Origin: Protonemura montana
Lineage: Eukaryota > Arthropoda > Insecta > Plecoptera > Nemouridae
DNA: 64,000 nucleotides
NCBI GenBank assembly: GCA_947568835.1
Contig: OX387604.1
Coordinates: 18,071,076-18,135,075, forward strand
Direction: 5' to 3'
The notes below the pieces were generated by a model, which saw nothing but the letters and a program-made list of their open reading frames with translations, searched no databases and had not been told where the DNA came from. The position numbers were made by a program, and so were the translations under genes. Shown here piece by piece: positions 40,176 through 50,940 of this stretch. The stretch's first letter is position 1, and every line of letters begins with the position of its first letter.

Positions 40176-41340
40176 GTCTAGGGCTACCAGGGCTAGGGAT
40201 ACCAGAGCTAGGGCCACCAAGGCTAGGGATACCAGGGCTAGGGATACCAGAGCTAGGGCCACCAAGGCTAGGGATACCAGGGCTAGGGATACCAGAGCTA
40301 GGGCCACCAAGGCTAGGGATACCAGGGCTAGGGATACCAGGGCTAGGGATACCAGGGCTAGGGATACCAGAGCTAGGGATACCAGGGCTAGGGATACCAG
40401 GGCTAGGGATACCAGAGCTAGGGATACCAGGGCTAGGGATACCAGGGCTAGGGATACCAGGGCTAGGGATACCAGGGCTAGGGATACCAGAGCTAGGGCC
40501 ACCAAGGCTAGGGATACCAGGGCTAGGGATACCAGAGCTAGGGCCACCAAGGCTAGGGATACCAGGGCTAGGGATACCAGGGCTAGGGATACCAGGGCTA
40601 GGGATACCAGGGCTAGGAATACCAGGGCTAGGGATACCAGGGCTAGGGATACCAGAGCTAGGGCCACCAAGGCTAGGAATACCAGGGCTAGGGATACCAG
40701 AGCTAGGGCCACCAAGGCTAGGGATACCATGGCTAGGGCCACCAAGGCTAGAGATACCAGGGCTAGGGATACCAGGGCTAGGGATACCAGGGCTAGGGAT
40801 ACCAGGGCTAGGGATACCAGGGCTAGGGATACCAGGGCTAGGGCCACCAGGGCTAGGGATACCAGGGCTAGGGATACCAGGGCTAGGGATACCAGGGCTA
40901 GGGATACCAGGGCTAGGGATACCAGGGCTAGGGATACCAGGGCTAGGGATACCAGGGCTAGGGATACCAGGGCTAGGGATACCAGGGCTAGGGATACCAG
41001 GGCTAGGGATACCAGGGCTAGGAATACCAGGGCTAGGGATACCAGGGCTAGGAATACCAGGGCTAGGGATACCAGGGCTAGGGATACCAGGGCTAGGGAT
41101 ACCAGGGCTAGGGATACCAGGGCTAGGGATACCAGGGCTAGGGCCACCAGGGCTAGGGATACCAGGGCTAGGAATACCAGGGCTAGGGATACCAGGGCTA
41201 GGAATACCAGGGCTAGGGATACCAGGGCTAGGGCCACCAGGGCTAGGGATACCAGGGCTAGGGATCCCAGGGCTAGGGATACCAGGGCTTGGGCCTCCAG
41301 GGATAGGGCTACTAGAGCTAGGGCTACAAAGGCTAAGGGC
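40176..41340. repeat. 15-bp tandem array, about 77 copies
   Basis: The main unit is GGCTAGGGATACCAG. From 40201 to 41295 every 60 bases holds exactly four units, so there are no indels over more than 1 kb. Variants include GCTAGGGCCACCAAG, a GGAAT for GGGAT change, and CCAGA for CCAGG. Near the left end a 45-bp three-unit higher-order repeat is visible (GGCCACCAAG unit, then CCAGG unit, then CCAGA unit) at about 40205-40340, with parts again near 40490 and 40670. Because 15 is a multiple of three, each open frame encodes one pentapeptide: DTRAR on plus (40162-41391), and GIPSP (40114-41550, 478 codons) or LVSLA (40137-41378) on minus. The GIPSP frame has a non-repeat N-terminal part of about 80 residues with hydrophobic stretches, but I recognise no domain or family and do not call it as a gene. 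Confidence 0.97.
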
Positions 41341-42780
41341 AAAGGGCTGACAAACAAGCCTCGAGCCAAACAAACCATGAACCAAGTCTAGTAAAATATT
41401 TATGTGAAACAGAACAATAACGATGCACCAGCTTCTCGCCATTTCAGGAAACACCTGTAACGACTGGACCGGTTCGTACTCAAAGATTAATTGATCGCAA
41501 AACAGCAATGCCAAAAGCAAATTATTTTCTTTAGTAAAGTAAGTTTCCAATCACTTTGTGTAGATTTTTACTACCTGCAATTCAGTCTACTGTCGTTCAA
41601 CTGGTTTCAACGCTTTTTACATCTTCATACATTATTAAAAAATTCTAAGTTTTCAAACATGTAAATGGATCGAATTTTTACTGCTATGAGCAAAGGGAGA
41701 ACTTGAAAGTTAAAAGTCTCTTGTTGTTTTGTCTTCGTCTTCTTTGATTCTCTAATCTTACTTTCCATTATTCATCAATGTTTCGAACCCTAAATTTACT
41801 TCCCTTGGTTTGCATAACAGCAGTACCTACCGCATATTTAACTGTCTTTTTATGTTTATTATCCTTTATCCTTCAAAACCCATTTCCAGATGAGCAGACG
41901 TCTGAAGAACATAACCAAAAACCGAATGAAATTACCTGTCAAGTGTCAATAAAAATATGGGCACGCTTTTCACATATTATTATGTTTTACAATACCAATA
42001 CCAAGCCTACGTTTGAGCAAATAAATGTCGGATACGCATATCGATCGTATGCAGAGAAAGTTCAACTGAAAGCCGTCCCTAGACGGCTAGTCAGAGTATT
42101 TGCCGTTTTTCTTGGAATCAATTTAATACAACCAGCCGCATGATTTTATTTCTATTGATATATTCATATGTAATTCAATTTATAACTTATCGAAGCCAAT
42201 TTCGAGGCAGACCAAATCATGTAAAATATTCTATTAGAAGAAAACGATCAACTCTGTGACGTAGCCGGGAGTTTTTCTAATCACAGGGGTTCATGAGCCA
42301 ATTCTGTTCCATTTTGTTAAGGTGTTCCATATTCTATCATTTTTTACCGTTGTGGTTTACTTACCGGGTACTTGAGGTTACCCAAGTTACCCAGGTTACC
42401 CAAGATGTGCGTCACGTGAGTAAAAAAAAGTCCAAACACGTTCATTCGAAGACGAAATACGGCGAAAGAAATGAGAGAAAAAGCTAGACGAACAAACGAT
42501 TTGACAAAAATCTTCCAGTTTTTGCCACAAGGTGCGTTGAATCTGGCAATACATTTATAAATATTAACAAGCATGATGCGAGCAAGAGAAAAATAATGAG
42601 GATATACTTTAAACTCAATTGAACCTCTTCTACAAATCATAAAATCCAGCAAAAATGCTACATACATTTAGTTTTAGTTGGAATTACAACTTAGTTAAAT
42701 GTCTAAAGTATATTTTAATGAAAAATTTAGCATCACAAATAATGTTTAAGAGGGAATTTGTAAACGGGGTTTGCTAGAAC
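41341..42780. other. AT-rich non-coding DNA
   Basis: No gene is recognised. The plus frame at 41778-42143 (121 codons) starts with a hydrophobic stretch that looks like a signal or membrane segment, but the rest matches nothing I know and chance is likely in AT-rich DNA. A short 9-bp repeat (GTTACCCAA/GTTACCCAG) is at about 42378-42404. Confidence 0.5.
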
Positions 42781-43110
42781 CATCCCGACGCATTGGCACC
42801 GTACAGGCGCCGCGGCGCCGAGGCTACATTAGGGGGAGATCAATGCCCGGTGCGGCGCCAGACATTCGGTGCTACGCCGTAACATAAAATCTGACCCTCT
42901 GCTGATGCTATGCCGTAGCAGCTACGCTGTAGCTGATGCTATGCCGTAGCATCAAACCTGAACCCTTTACTAAGCCATGGACAGTCAGCGATTTAGTGCT
43001 ACGCCGTAGCATCAAACCTGAACCCTCGACTAAGCCATGGACAGTCAGTGATTTAGTGCTACGCCGTAGCATCAAACCTGAACCCTCTACTAAGCCATGG
43101 ACAGTGATAC
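42781..43110. repeat. GC-rich block with 60-bp tandem repeats
   Basis: From about 42939 to 43106 a 60-bp unit is repeated nearly three times. Each unit holds GTGCTACGCCGTAGCATC, then AAACCTGAACCCT, then ACTAAGCCATGGACAGT. GCTACG-C-CGTAGC is an inverted repeat that can fold into a hairpin. A more decayed copy (GGTGCTACGCCGTAACAT) lies upstream at about 42870. The left part contains a perfect 14-bp palindrome GGCGCCGCGGCGCC at 42806-42819 and another GGCGCC at about 42858. The block is GC-rich against AT-rich flanks. It could be a fragment of a mobile element with internal tandem repeats, but no ends or coding part are seen. Frames over it (42908-43114, 42936-43148) read only the repeat. Confidence 0.85.
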
Positions 43111-44829
43111 GCAAACTGAAAAGTATAAAAATAATCGCCAGTCGCTGAAAGTTGTCGGGGATAAATATGTGAGATGTTAGCTACAATTCAAAAGAGATTC
43201 CCCATGTATTTAATGTAAAATTTAGGTGTTCAGTATCTAACAAAATCCTTGTAGCGACTAATCCCAGAGACCCTGCAAGGGATTAAACAGCATGTTTCTT
43301 GGAACGTTGCCGCTGCGTGTGAAATGGAACAAAAAGAGGGTAATTTTAAACTGAAACTCTCAATCTGGTTACATCTTAAAACATTCTGTAGCGTGTCTTA
43401 AATATTAAGAAGCAGGAGTCACCCCAATGTTTCATATTCCGTTCCTATTTCATTGAGAATTTACACATCCCCAGCTGGTAAAATCTCTAGTCACGCTTGT
43501 ACATATGCGGAATATTAACGCTGTTCAGCATGCGAACCCCCTGTGTGCTTGGATGCTTGGATGGCGTCAAATCGCGTTTAACCTGCTGTTATTGAATTAT
43601 CTAAGAGCGTACACTTCCATTGAAAGCATTAGCCATTAGCACACGCGATGGTCTCCCTATTTTCCAAACTACTGCTGAAACTCGCATAACTATTCGACTA
43701 ACAAGTAACTATTCCAGTACAGTTGATAGGTTAGCTGCTGAACACGACTCAGTCCACTGCACTTTCAATAGCAAATCAAATCCTCCACAAATCCTATTTT
43801 AAAATTCAAAACACGCGCAAAAACTGTTCTAGAGAATGATTATAAATTATGAGCCATTCAAAAAATGAGCCATTATTCTGTCTTGAAAGTTTAAATATTA
43901 AACATTGTAACGGGTATTTACTGAAATTTCTCCATGTTTTTTAGCAGTAAAATAAGCAACGTTTACGCCGGCGTTACTGTCTCTTTCTGTGCCGTCGCCA
44001 ATTCCCTTCTCCCTCCTCAACGTTATAATCTATTTGATGAAGCAACTGCCGGCGCCTGCTAATATATACATGACGGCCGCCGCGGCGCCTAAAATCACGA
44101 GATGGAAGTCTTTCTCCCTCCTTTCTCCCTCCTTCATCCCTTATTGCATCCCTCTTTCCTTCCCTCCATCGCACCACTCGAACAGACGGCTCTTTAACCT
44201 GGAAGTCACGTTCTCTCCTTTCTCTTATGGAACTGACATTGACTGATATCTCTATTCTTTTTCATGATTATTTAGAAGACGGCAAAAAATAACGTCCGTT
44301 TTCGTTATTCAACAATTCACGAATCAAGGCTCTTTTTAATGTTCCTTCTTTCAGATTTCTTTCGTAGCACGTATGTCGAAAAAAAAATTATTTTTGTATA
44401 TTTTGTTCTCTCAGCTGACAATTGTGTGTTCTTTAGTAGAGCGGCAAGGGTTGCAATTTGTCTTGCCCGCAGTGATTTAGCATGCAGCTATGCGGCAAAC
44501 GAGTGAGCGGCGCAGTAATCCTTGCAGATGACTAAACGATAGCTGCCTGCTTTCCGTGAGTCCTGTACTAATATGTGTACGCCAGCCATATTTCATTCAA
44601 GCCCAGTGCTTTTTTTGATTTCTGAATAAAGAAGAAATTACATAGGAATTGCCTTAACTCGTGCTCTCACTGGACAAATGAAGGTGCGAGCAAAATTCAT
44701 GCAAAAATAACGGCCATTTTACTCACTCGCTTATTCAAAACATTATCGTAAATAGCACGTAACAATTTAAAGAAAGACTTTCTTAAAGTATCCAAGGAAG
44801 AAATGTTTTTTTTTTTTTACTCGAGACAG
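43111..44829. other. Non-coding DNA with a CT-rich stretch
   Basis: No gene is recognised. The part at 44041-44170 has GC-rich words (GGCCGCCGCGGCGCC at 44075-44089) and a CT-rich tract (TTTCTCCCTCC repeats, about 44108-44165). Two opposite frames over it (43974-44177 minus, 43989-44246 plus) have no domain. Confidence 0.5.
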
Positions 44830-44958
44830 GACAAACTATGACTAAGAAACATTTCCAAAGATTCTCAGGCGGGACAAACTGTGACTAAGAAACATTTCCA
44901 AAGATTCTCAGGTGGAAAAAACTGCGACTAAAAAACATTTCCAAAGATTCTCAGACAG
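44830..44958. repeat. 43-bp tandem repeat, 3 copies
   Basis: Units start at 44830, 44873 and 44916. Each carries GACTAAGAAACATTTCCAAA followed by GATTCTCAG; the third is slightly diverged (GCGACTAAAAAACATTTCC). Confidence 0.93.
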
Positions 44959-45252
44959 GATCTAATGAATTTATATCCAAGTTTGAGTCCCAGAAAATCT
45001 CTCCCAGCCATTTGCTTGAACGACATCGCCAACACGAGCGTAAAGCCCTAGCACGATATATATATATATACGATCTAGTATACGACGTAAAAAATAAAAA
45101 GTCATATTTATCCTGATTTGTTTACTTATTTGCGGTGGAGTCAACCAACTAACACGCCTGCGGACATAGATTCGGCAACCCACAGCACATAAAACAAAAT
45201 TAATATTTTACTGCTGAGAAAAAACAATCACGGTGGTTGTGTAGAGTGGCCC
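44959..45252. other. Spacer with a TA run
   Basis: Unique AT-rich DNA with a short alternating TA stretch at about 45057-45071. No gene is recognised. Confidence 0.5.
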
Positions 45253-45480
45253 TGACCAACTTCACTGCCCAACTTCCCTGCCCAACTTCACTGCCCAACT
45301 TCCCTGCCCAACTTCCCTGCCCAACTTCACTGCCCAACTTCCCTGCCCAACTTCACTGCCCAACTTCCCTGCCCAACTTCACTGCCCAACTTCCCTGCCC
45401 AACTTCACTGCCCAACTTCACTGCCCAACTTCACTGCCCAACTTCCCTGCCCAACTTTCCTGCCCAACTTCCCTGCCCAG
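45253..45480. repeat. 13-bp tandem array, about 17.5 copies, two alternating subtypes
   Basis: Unit TGCCCAACTTCCC alternates irregularly with TGCCCAACTTCAC; the first unit is TGACCAACTTCAC. Phase is constant from 45253 to the last partial unit at 45474. Three units make 39 bases, so the plus frame at 45237-45632 reads a 13-residue repeat (TSLPNFPAQLPCP and variants). That frame is open because the unit has no stop codon, and I do not call it as a gene. Confidence 0.95.
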
Positions 45481-46657
45481 CTAAAAATCAATATTTTCTG
45501 ATATCAAGATTAACAAAATGTCGATTTTTATCTGATATGGGTACATTAGATAATTCGAATGAGCTTTTTGGCTCGTTTATAATGACTGGGCCACGCCCAA
45601 AATGTGTCGACCAATTCACTTTGTATTTGTAATGTTTATCCCGATACAGCACTAAGCTAATACCTACCTAAAAACTTAATTCTAATATCACCTAAATGCA
45701 GCGCCTAAATGTTGGAAAACAGCTACAACGAAGCCCCTAGCATCTAGACAACTTATCTTTCACGCATGTATCACAGAGTGTCGTCGCTTGTCCTGCTTTG
45801 AGCTAACCTCATCGAGCAAACCAGTCTCTTGTAGAAAATGCACACTGAAAAGTACCCAATACCGCCACTGATAATTTCTGGTTCCTAATATTACATATTA
45901 CGATGTAATATCAGAGACTTCAACGAAGCTTGGGACATGATATCATAGTATCGGCGCCAACGCCGACGAAACGTTCACTTTTTAGGACCACAAGTCAATC
46001 ACAACAGAGCAAGTCTGTCACTCACAACAACATTCACTGAACCACTTCACCAAACCATAGTATATTAGTTTATCTGAACAGACACGGAAATTGACACTAA
46101 GATTATGAATTAAAGGAGATGCTCACTTAGTTTTTCGTATTCAATTATTGCGTGGTATCGTGTAATAGAGCTGATAAAGGGCTGATAAAGGGCTGAAATA
46201 GGGCTATTTTTTGCTTTTCTTCCTGTCGCATTACAGGTGAGTCAAATTTAAGTCGCTGTATCTTTTTGAGACACCATTTTTGGTGGAAAAAAACTCCATC
46301 GTCACCGTGTAACTCACTTCTCCTCAAACGCCAGTAGTTAATAAGCACGAATCGATTAATATTTAAAATAATTACAGATAAATGCAGCACTGCGTTGACA
46401 GCGTTGCCATCGTTTAATCAGTGACAGCGTCAGTCATCTAATCTAAATCTCTAATTACGATGCACCGCAGTTAGTGGCTGAAAACGGATTCAAACATCAG
46501 ATTGTCGGGCTGCCAGCCTCGTTTACTTCTCAGTTTAACTGAATATTTTCCATTTTCGGAGCCAATAAACACAACTTTTGCCAACAGTGACGTGGTCTCT
46601 TTAAAAAATGCCACACTTCAAGCATCAATTCATATTCATATTCAATTCATATTCATT
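45481..46657. other. AT-rich non-coding DNA
   Basis: No gene is recognised. A short repeat of GGGCTGATAAA is at about 46169-46205, and ATTCATATTCA words at 46629-46657 lie directly before the SINE copy. Confidence 0.5.
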
Positions 46658-47042
46658 TCGTGATATCACCGAAGTTAAGCAATGCTGCGCTGGGTCAGAC
46701 ATTGGATGGGTATCCATCATATAAATGACAGTTAAGTTTGTTGGAGGAAAGAAAGTTAGCAAATCAACTTCATTCGCATTGAATATCAACATTTCGACAG
46801 CATGAATTTGTGGAGGAATCGTGTTGATAGCATTTTACCGTCCTTCGGAAGAGACGTTAAGCCGATGGTACCCTTGGTGCTCTCCGAGAAGAGTAGACTT
46901 CTTGCCGGCATCGGATTTCCTCTCCTTCCTGTTACTAGGTTAGGTTCTTCATCATCATAATCGACGCCATTAGACCAGTGCCAAACGGCCCGTTGTCAAA
47001 ACAGTGCGTCGTAAAACCACATGCATCAATCGATCGATCGAT
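46658..47042 (+). mobile_element. SINE with 5S-rRNA-like head (SINE3 type), copy 2
   Basis: The head reads GATATCACCGAAGTTAAGCA, then GCTGCGCTGGGTCAG, then TTGGATGGGTATCCATCAT. This matches metazoan 5S rRNA from just before the A box (GAAGTTAAGC) to the C box (TGGATGGGTGACC). The body has TTTGTGGAGGAATCGTGTT, then CCTTCGGAAGAGACGTTAAG, then GACGCCATTAGACCAGTGCC, and the element ends in an ATCGATCGATCG tail at 47027-47042. All these blocks occur in the same order in the minus-strand copy at 30841-31236, at similar spacing. The A box is better preserved here than in copy 1. ATTCAT occurs on both sides, a possible remnant of the target site, but this is weak. The family is not identified by name; a repeat-library search would settle it. 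Confidence 0.83.
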
Positions 47043-50000
47043 TCATGTTAAACATACCGGCCAGTCATTTTATTGATACAGGCCAATCAGTGACGTCAAT
47101 TTTTGAAGTTCAGTCTGCATAAAATAACAGTAAGTACTGAAAATCAAAATTTAAATTTAAATTAAAAGTTTCCTAGCAAATCAAGTTCCTAGTCAACAAA
47201 GAGAATGTTAAAATAAAACAACCTTAACAGTGAAGCAATGAATTTATTATTTGATTGAAATTCCCTGCAATTATTTCCATTGCAACGGAGATGCAGTCGC
47301 GTGCAGCTTGGGTGTCAATTTTTGTAACGAACCTGACATAAAAAGAAAACGCGTCGATCCTGAAGTGCAAAATGGCCAGCATCTCTCTGGTACGCTCATC
47401 CTTCGACGCGAATCAGCTGGCATAGCACTTGCCTCATAATATCTTCAACTATTTGGGAGTGGCCCAATCAGATAGGAATGCAACCAATTACTGACTACAC
47501 CCCATATTCTATAGTGTCTCAATTTTGCCGTCAAGCTGGAATGTAATTCAGTCCTCTGGTTGACTCGAATCTTTCGAATCTTGGTTCATATTGAGTATTT
47601 GTGCTGGTTTGTAATGTTTATGTAAAAGAAATCCACAAATGACAAAGCAATAAGCACAAGCACAGGCACAAGCACACGCGCAAGCACAAGCACAAGGGTC
47701 CACGCGGTCGGACTTTTCACGGTCGAAAATTATTCGAAAAGATCTGAAAAGATAGTGTATGAAGAAGTGTGTCTATGGTGCTACTTTTTCAGAATTTAAT
47801 ATTTTGGAAACCGTAGACGACGTGAGTTTTTTTTTTTAAGAGATAAAATGCACGTATTTGAATGCTTTGTATGATGCGACCATATATTCAATAAAAAAAC
47901 CCAGAAAACTGAGCTCTGTGTCCGGTGATATTTCAGGTACACTGGTTCTAAGTTAGAGGTGATAATGTGCTTGGTTAGCCCCATACCCTATTGTGGGCAA
48001 ACACGAAGTACATGCCCTTTTGACGCTCAGATAATCATCAGACTAATTAAACAATTAATAGCAGGTCATAACGATTGGCTGGAGTCGGATGTCATCATCA
48101 TCATCATATTAATTCGTTTGCTTTTACGAATGACATTCTTGAAAACCAGTCCCAGGTAAGAGTGATGATCGCCATAAATTGAGGACATCGATTGCTATTT
48201 GGCTGAACCAGAAAATACTCCCTTGCCACGCTGAGTTTCCTCAATTTTATAAGCAGATGTCTTCTTTCCTAATTTTTAGAGTAGGAAGTAGTTCCAAAAT
48301 GTGCAAATCCGTACATAGCAAATGACGTTCACAACTCAAAATGTCGGTTATTCGTTTGTACATCATGGGACAGTGTACTTCCAGCAATTGTATTAATGCT
48401 TAAAATGTGGGAGGCAATTTTACACGCATTGGAAGTGAGATTAGATCGGAATTTTTTTCAGCAGTGATATAAGCTGGTCCTTTCCGAAGAACCTATCGGC
48501 AAAAGGTGTTTGGAGCCTGCAGAAGAACCAGCTTGGAATTTTAACGATTGCTCGTCGTTACGCACGTTGCATGACAAGATGGAGAAGATGCGTGATGCGT
48601 ACTATGCGTAGTGCAGGTACCACTCAGAATAACACGCAGTCACCGACAGATGCAGATTAGTACACTGGTTCTAGGAAAGCTTTTCTAGCATAGCTCTAGC
48701 ATCCGCATGTTCCTGTGCTACTATAGAGAAATCTAGCTAAATCGTAAAAAATGGGGAACATGGAAAGAAAAGTTCGGCAATATTTTCTTTACTTATATTC
48801 AGGATAAATATATTTTACAGTCACAAGGTACAGATGGCATGACTGGATTTGATCATATTTCACGCTCTTTACCATAGATTGCTACGCTGATAGCACCGTA
48901 TGTACATGTTCACTTAAAAGCTTAGATTTAGTCCCATTATTAATTCATTTATTTATTTATTTGCTTATTTATTTATTTATTGTTTGCTTATTTATTGAAG
49001 TGTATGACACAGAAATTCAGCATCTAGCATCTTTGCTGCTGAAAATAATCTACAAGATAAATCAGTGACTCAACCTTTATAATTCAATATTATCCAGACT
49101 TTTGTTTGCAAATATACCATCTGTGGTATTTACTACTTTGCGTGGCTTAACATTTTTTGAATAATTTGCATTTGTTTACTCAGCGTTTTGAGCAGAATAT
49201 GCTGCATGCTTCCGTATTGTTCAAGAAACGCTCCGCGAACCCTGCAAACTGTTACAACACAACTAGAATGTTTTAAACATTTCTCTCATTCAAAACCAGC
49301 TAGTGTACAAAAGCTACGAATCTTTTCCAGCTTATATCTTACAAATATTTTAAAATTATAGTTTTAAAAGTCGCTACTTGTGTTAGTTTTCATTACTTTT
49401 TGTAAACGAAACCAAGTGTAAACGTGTAGACCCCCAGGTTTATGTATTTATATTGGAAACTATTTAATTTATTGCAATTCTCGAGTAGCAATTACGTGCA
49501 ATGCTTGACCCTTACTGAAATCGTACGTACAATACAATTAGTCATATTATTCAGTAGATTTAATTTACCTCCAATTTTCTTCTTCCTTCTGACATTGTCG
49601 AGAACGGATGAAATACACTTGGGACTGGTTTTTCCAATATTTTTTCTCGATTTGTTGTGATTACTGATTACAATTTTTCTGAATAAATCATACGTCAGCG
49701 GCTTTTCACCCCAAAATAAAACCAAGTCCTACAGCTTTTTTAGGATTCGTTCGAAAAATGGGACTGGCATGGCTTCCATTCTGGAGCATTGGCTCTCGAG
49801 TCCGTGATTGGATTCAATTGGGTTTAGAAGTATAAGCTGCTCGGCGAGAAAACCACGCGAACATATTCAGCGAACTGGGAACTCAGAATTGTATGAATTG
49901 CGAATTGAAATATACGAGTGCCAGCCATGAGGACTTGATCGCAATTTCCATCACTCTGTTCCCACAAAATTAGTAGAAATATACGAGGGAATTTTTTGAA

Positions 50001-50940
50001 ATGTGTTTATTTAGTTTACCAACTTATCTTTTATGACTTACATTTGTATTCTTTAATCAAATGGTTTTGAAATATGCGTGATGCTTAACGGTTTGTTTTA
50101 TTGATATCGGATTCCATGAAAGCTCTTGTTTTTATTTTAAGAGGGTGGCTAAATTGTTCTTGTCTGGGCCACACAAATGTAAGTCTGAGCTTGGCGAGGG
50201 GGAAGAGGGGGGCGGATCTGTAACCGCTGGAAATTCCTCAAGCAAAACTAAACTAATGTTCAACTGGCGCCTACGCAATTTTCACCAGGGCCGATCGTCA
50301 AGAGCCCATTGGGTCTTATATCCATACCTCTTCCACTACTCCCGTTTTCGCCGGTTCAGAATATTTAAATTACTTCTTCTCTACACCAAAGATATTTATG
50401 AAAAGTATATATGAAGTTTATAAGTTTAGATATTTATGAACGGGAATAAATTTACATTCGACATGGGAATTCCCTCTAGTAGGTCAAGTGACTTCTCTAT
50501 GCTTATACCATTTTAATCTCACATTAAAATAAAATTCTATTGACTGGCTTTGCCAGTCACCTTAATCTTTCATTAGATTGTGAAATTCTTCAAACAATTC
50601 GATCTCCTCTCAGCATATTAGGTACCAACCGATGAGAAACACGCAGGTTTGCATCGAAAAAACCCAAGACGCTCTTACATGGAGGCTTCCACAACCATCG
50701 ACTTGCTATCAAGTCAAAAACTGGACTTATTTGATTCATCCCTGACTCTCCCAGCCCATACCAGCAGGATCTTGCAAACGCATCCAGATTTTCACAGCGT
50801 GTTCCCATAAAAGATGGCAGATGTTCGAATCCATAATCTTATCTCCAATAGCTTTACATTCAAATGAATAATAATGCAAAAGAGTAAGTGTTAGTATGAG
50901 ACGGCTCGCTGGAGCGCCCGGTTCACTCGTCCTTTTCCCA
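47043..50940. other. AT-rich non-coding DNA with microsatellites
   Basis: No gene is recognised. Simple repeats are a GCACAA hexamer run (about 47651-47696), an ATC run (about 48091-48108) and an ATTT tetranucleotide run (about 48941-48997). Frames are 60-89 codons and lack domains. Confidence 0.55.

Noticed and set aside
40176-41340. Array of I-SceI-like homing endonuclease sites
   Set aside because: TAGGGATACCAGGG agrees with part of the I-SceI site, but the mismatches are fixed in the unit and no homing endonuclease gene is present; likely coincidence.
40162-41391. DTRAR-repeat protein on the plus strand
   Set aside because: Read-through of the 15-bp array. No non-repeat domain, and two other frames are equally open.
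41778-42143. 121-codon secreted or membrane protein
   Set aside because: The hydrophobic start is suggestive, but the remainder has no recognisable pattern, and AT-rich DNA readily yields hydrophobic frames.
48941-48997. Replication origin or matrix attachment region in the ATTT run
   Set aside because: Only AT-richness supports it; no specific signal is visible.
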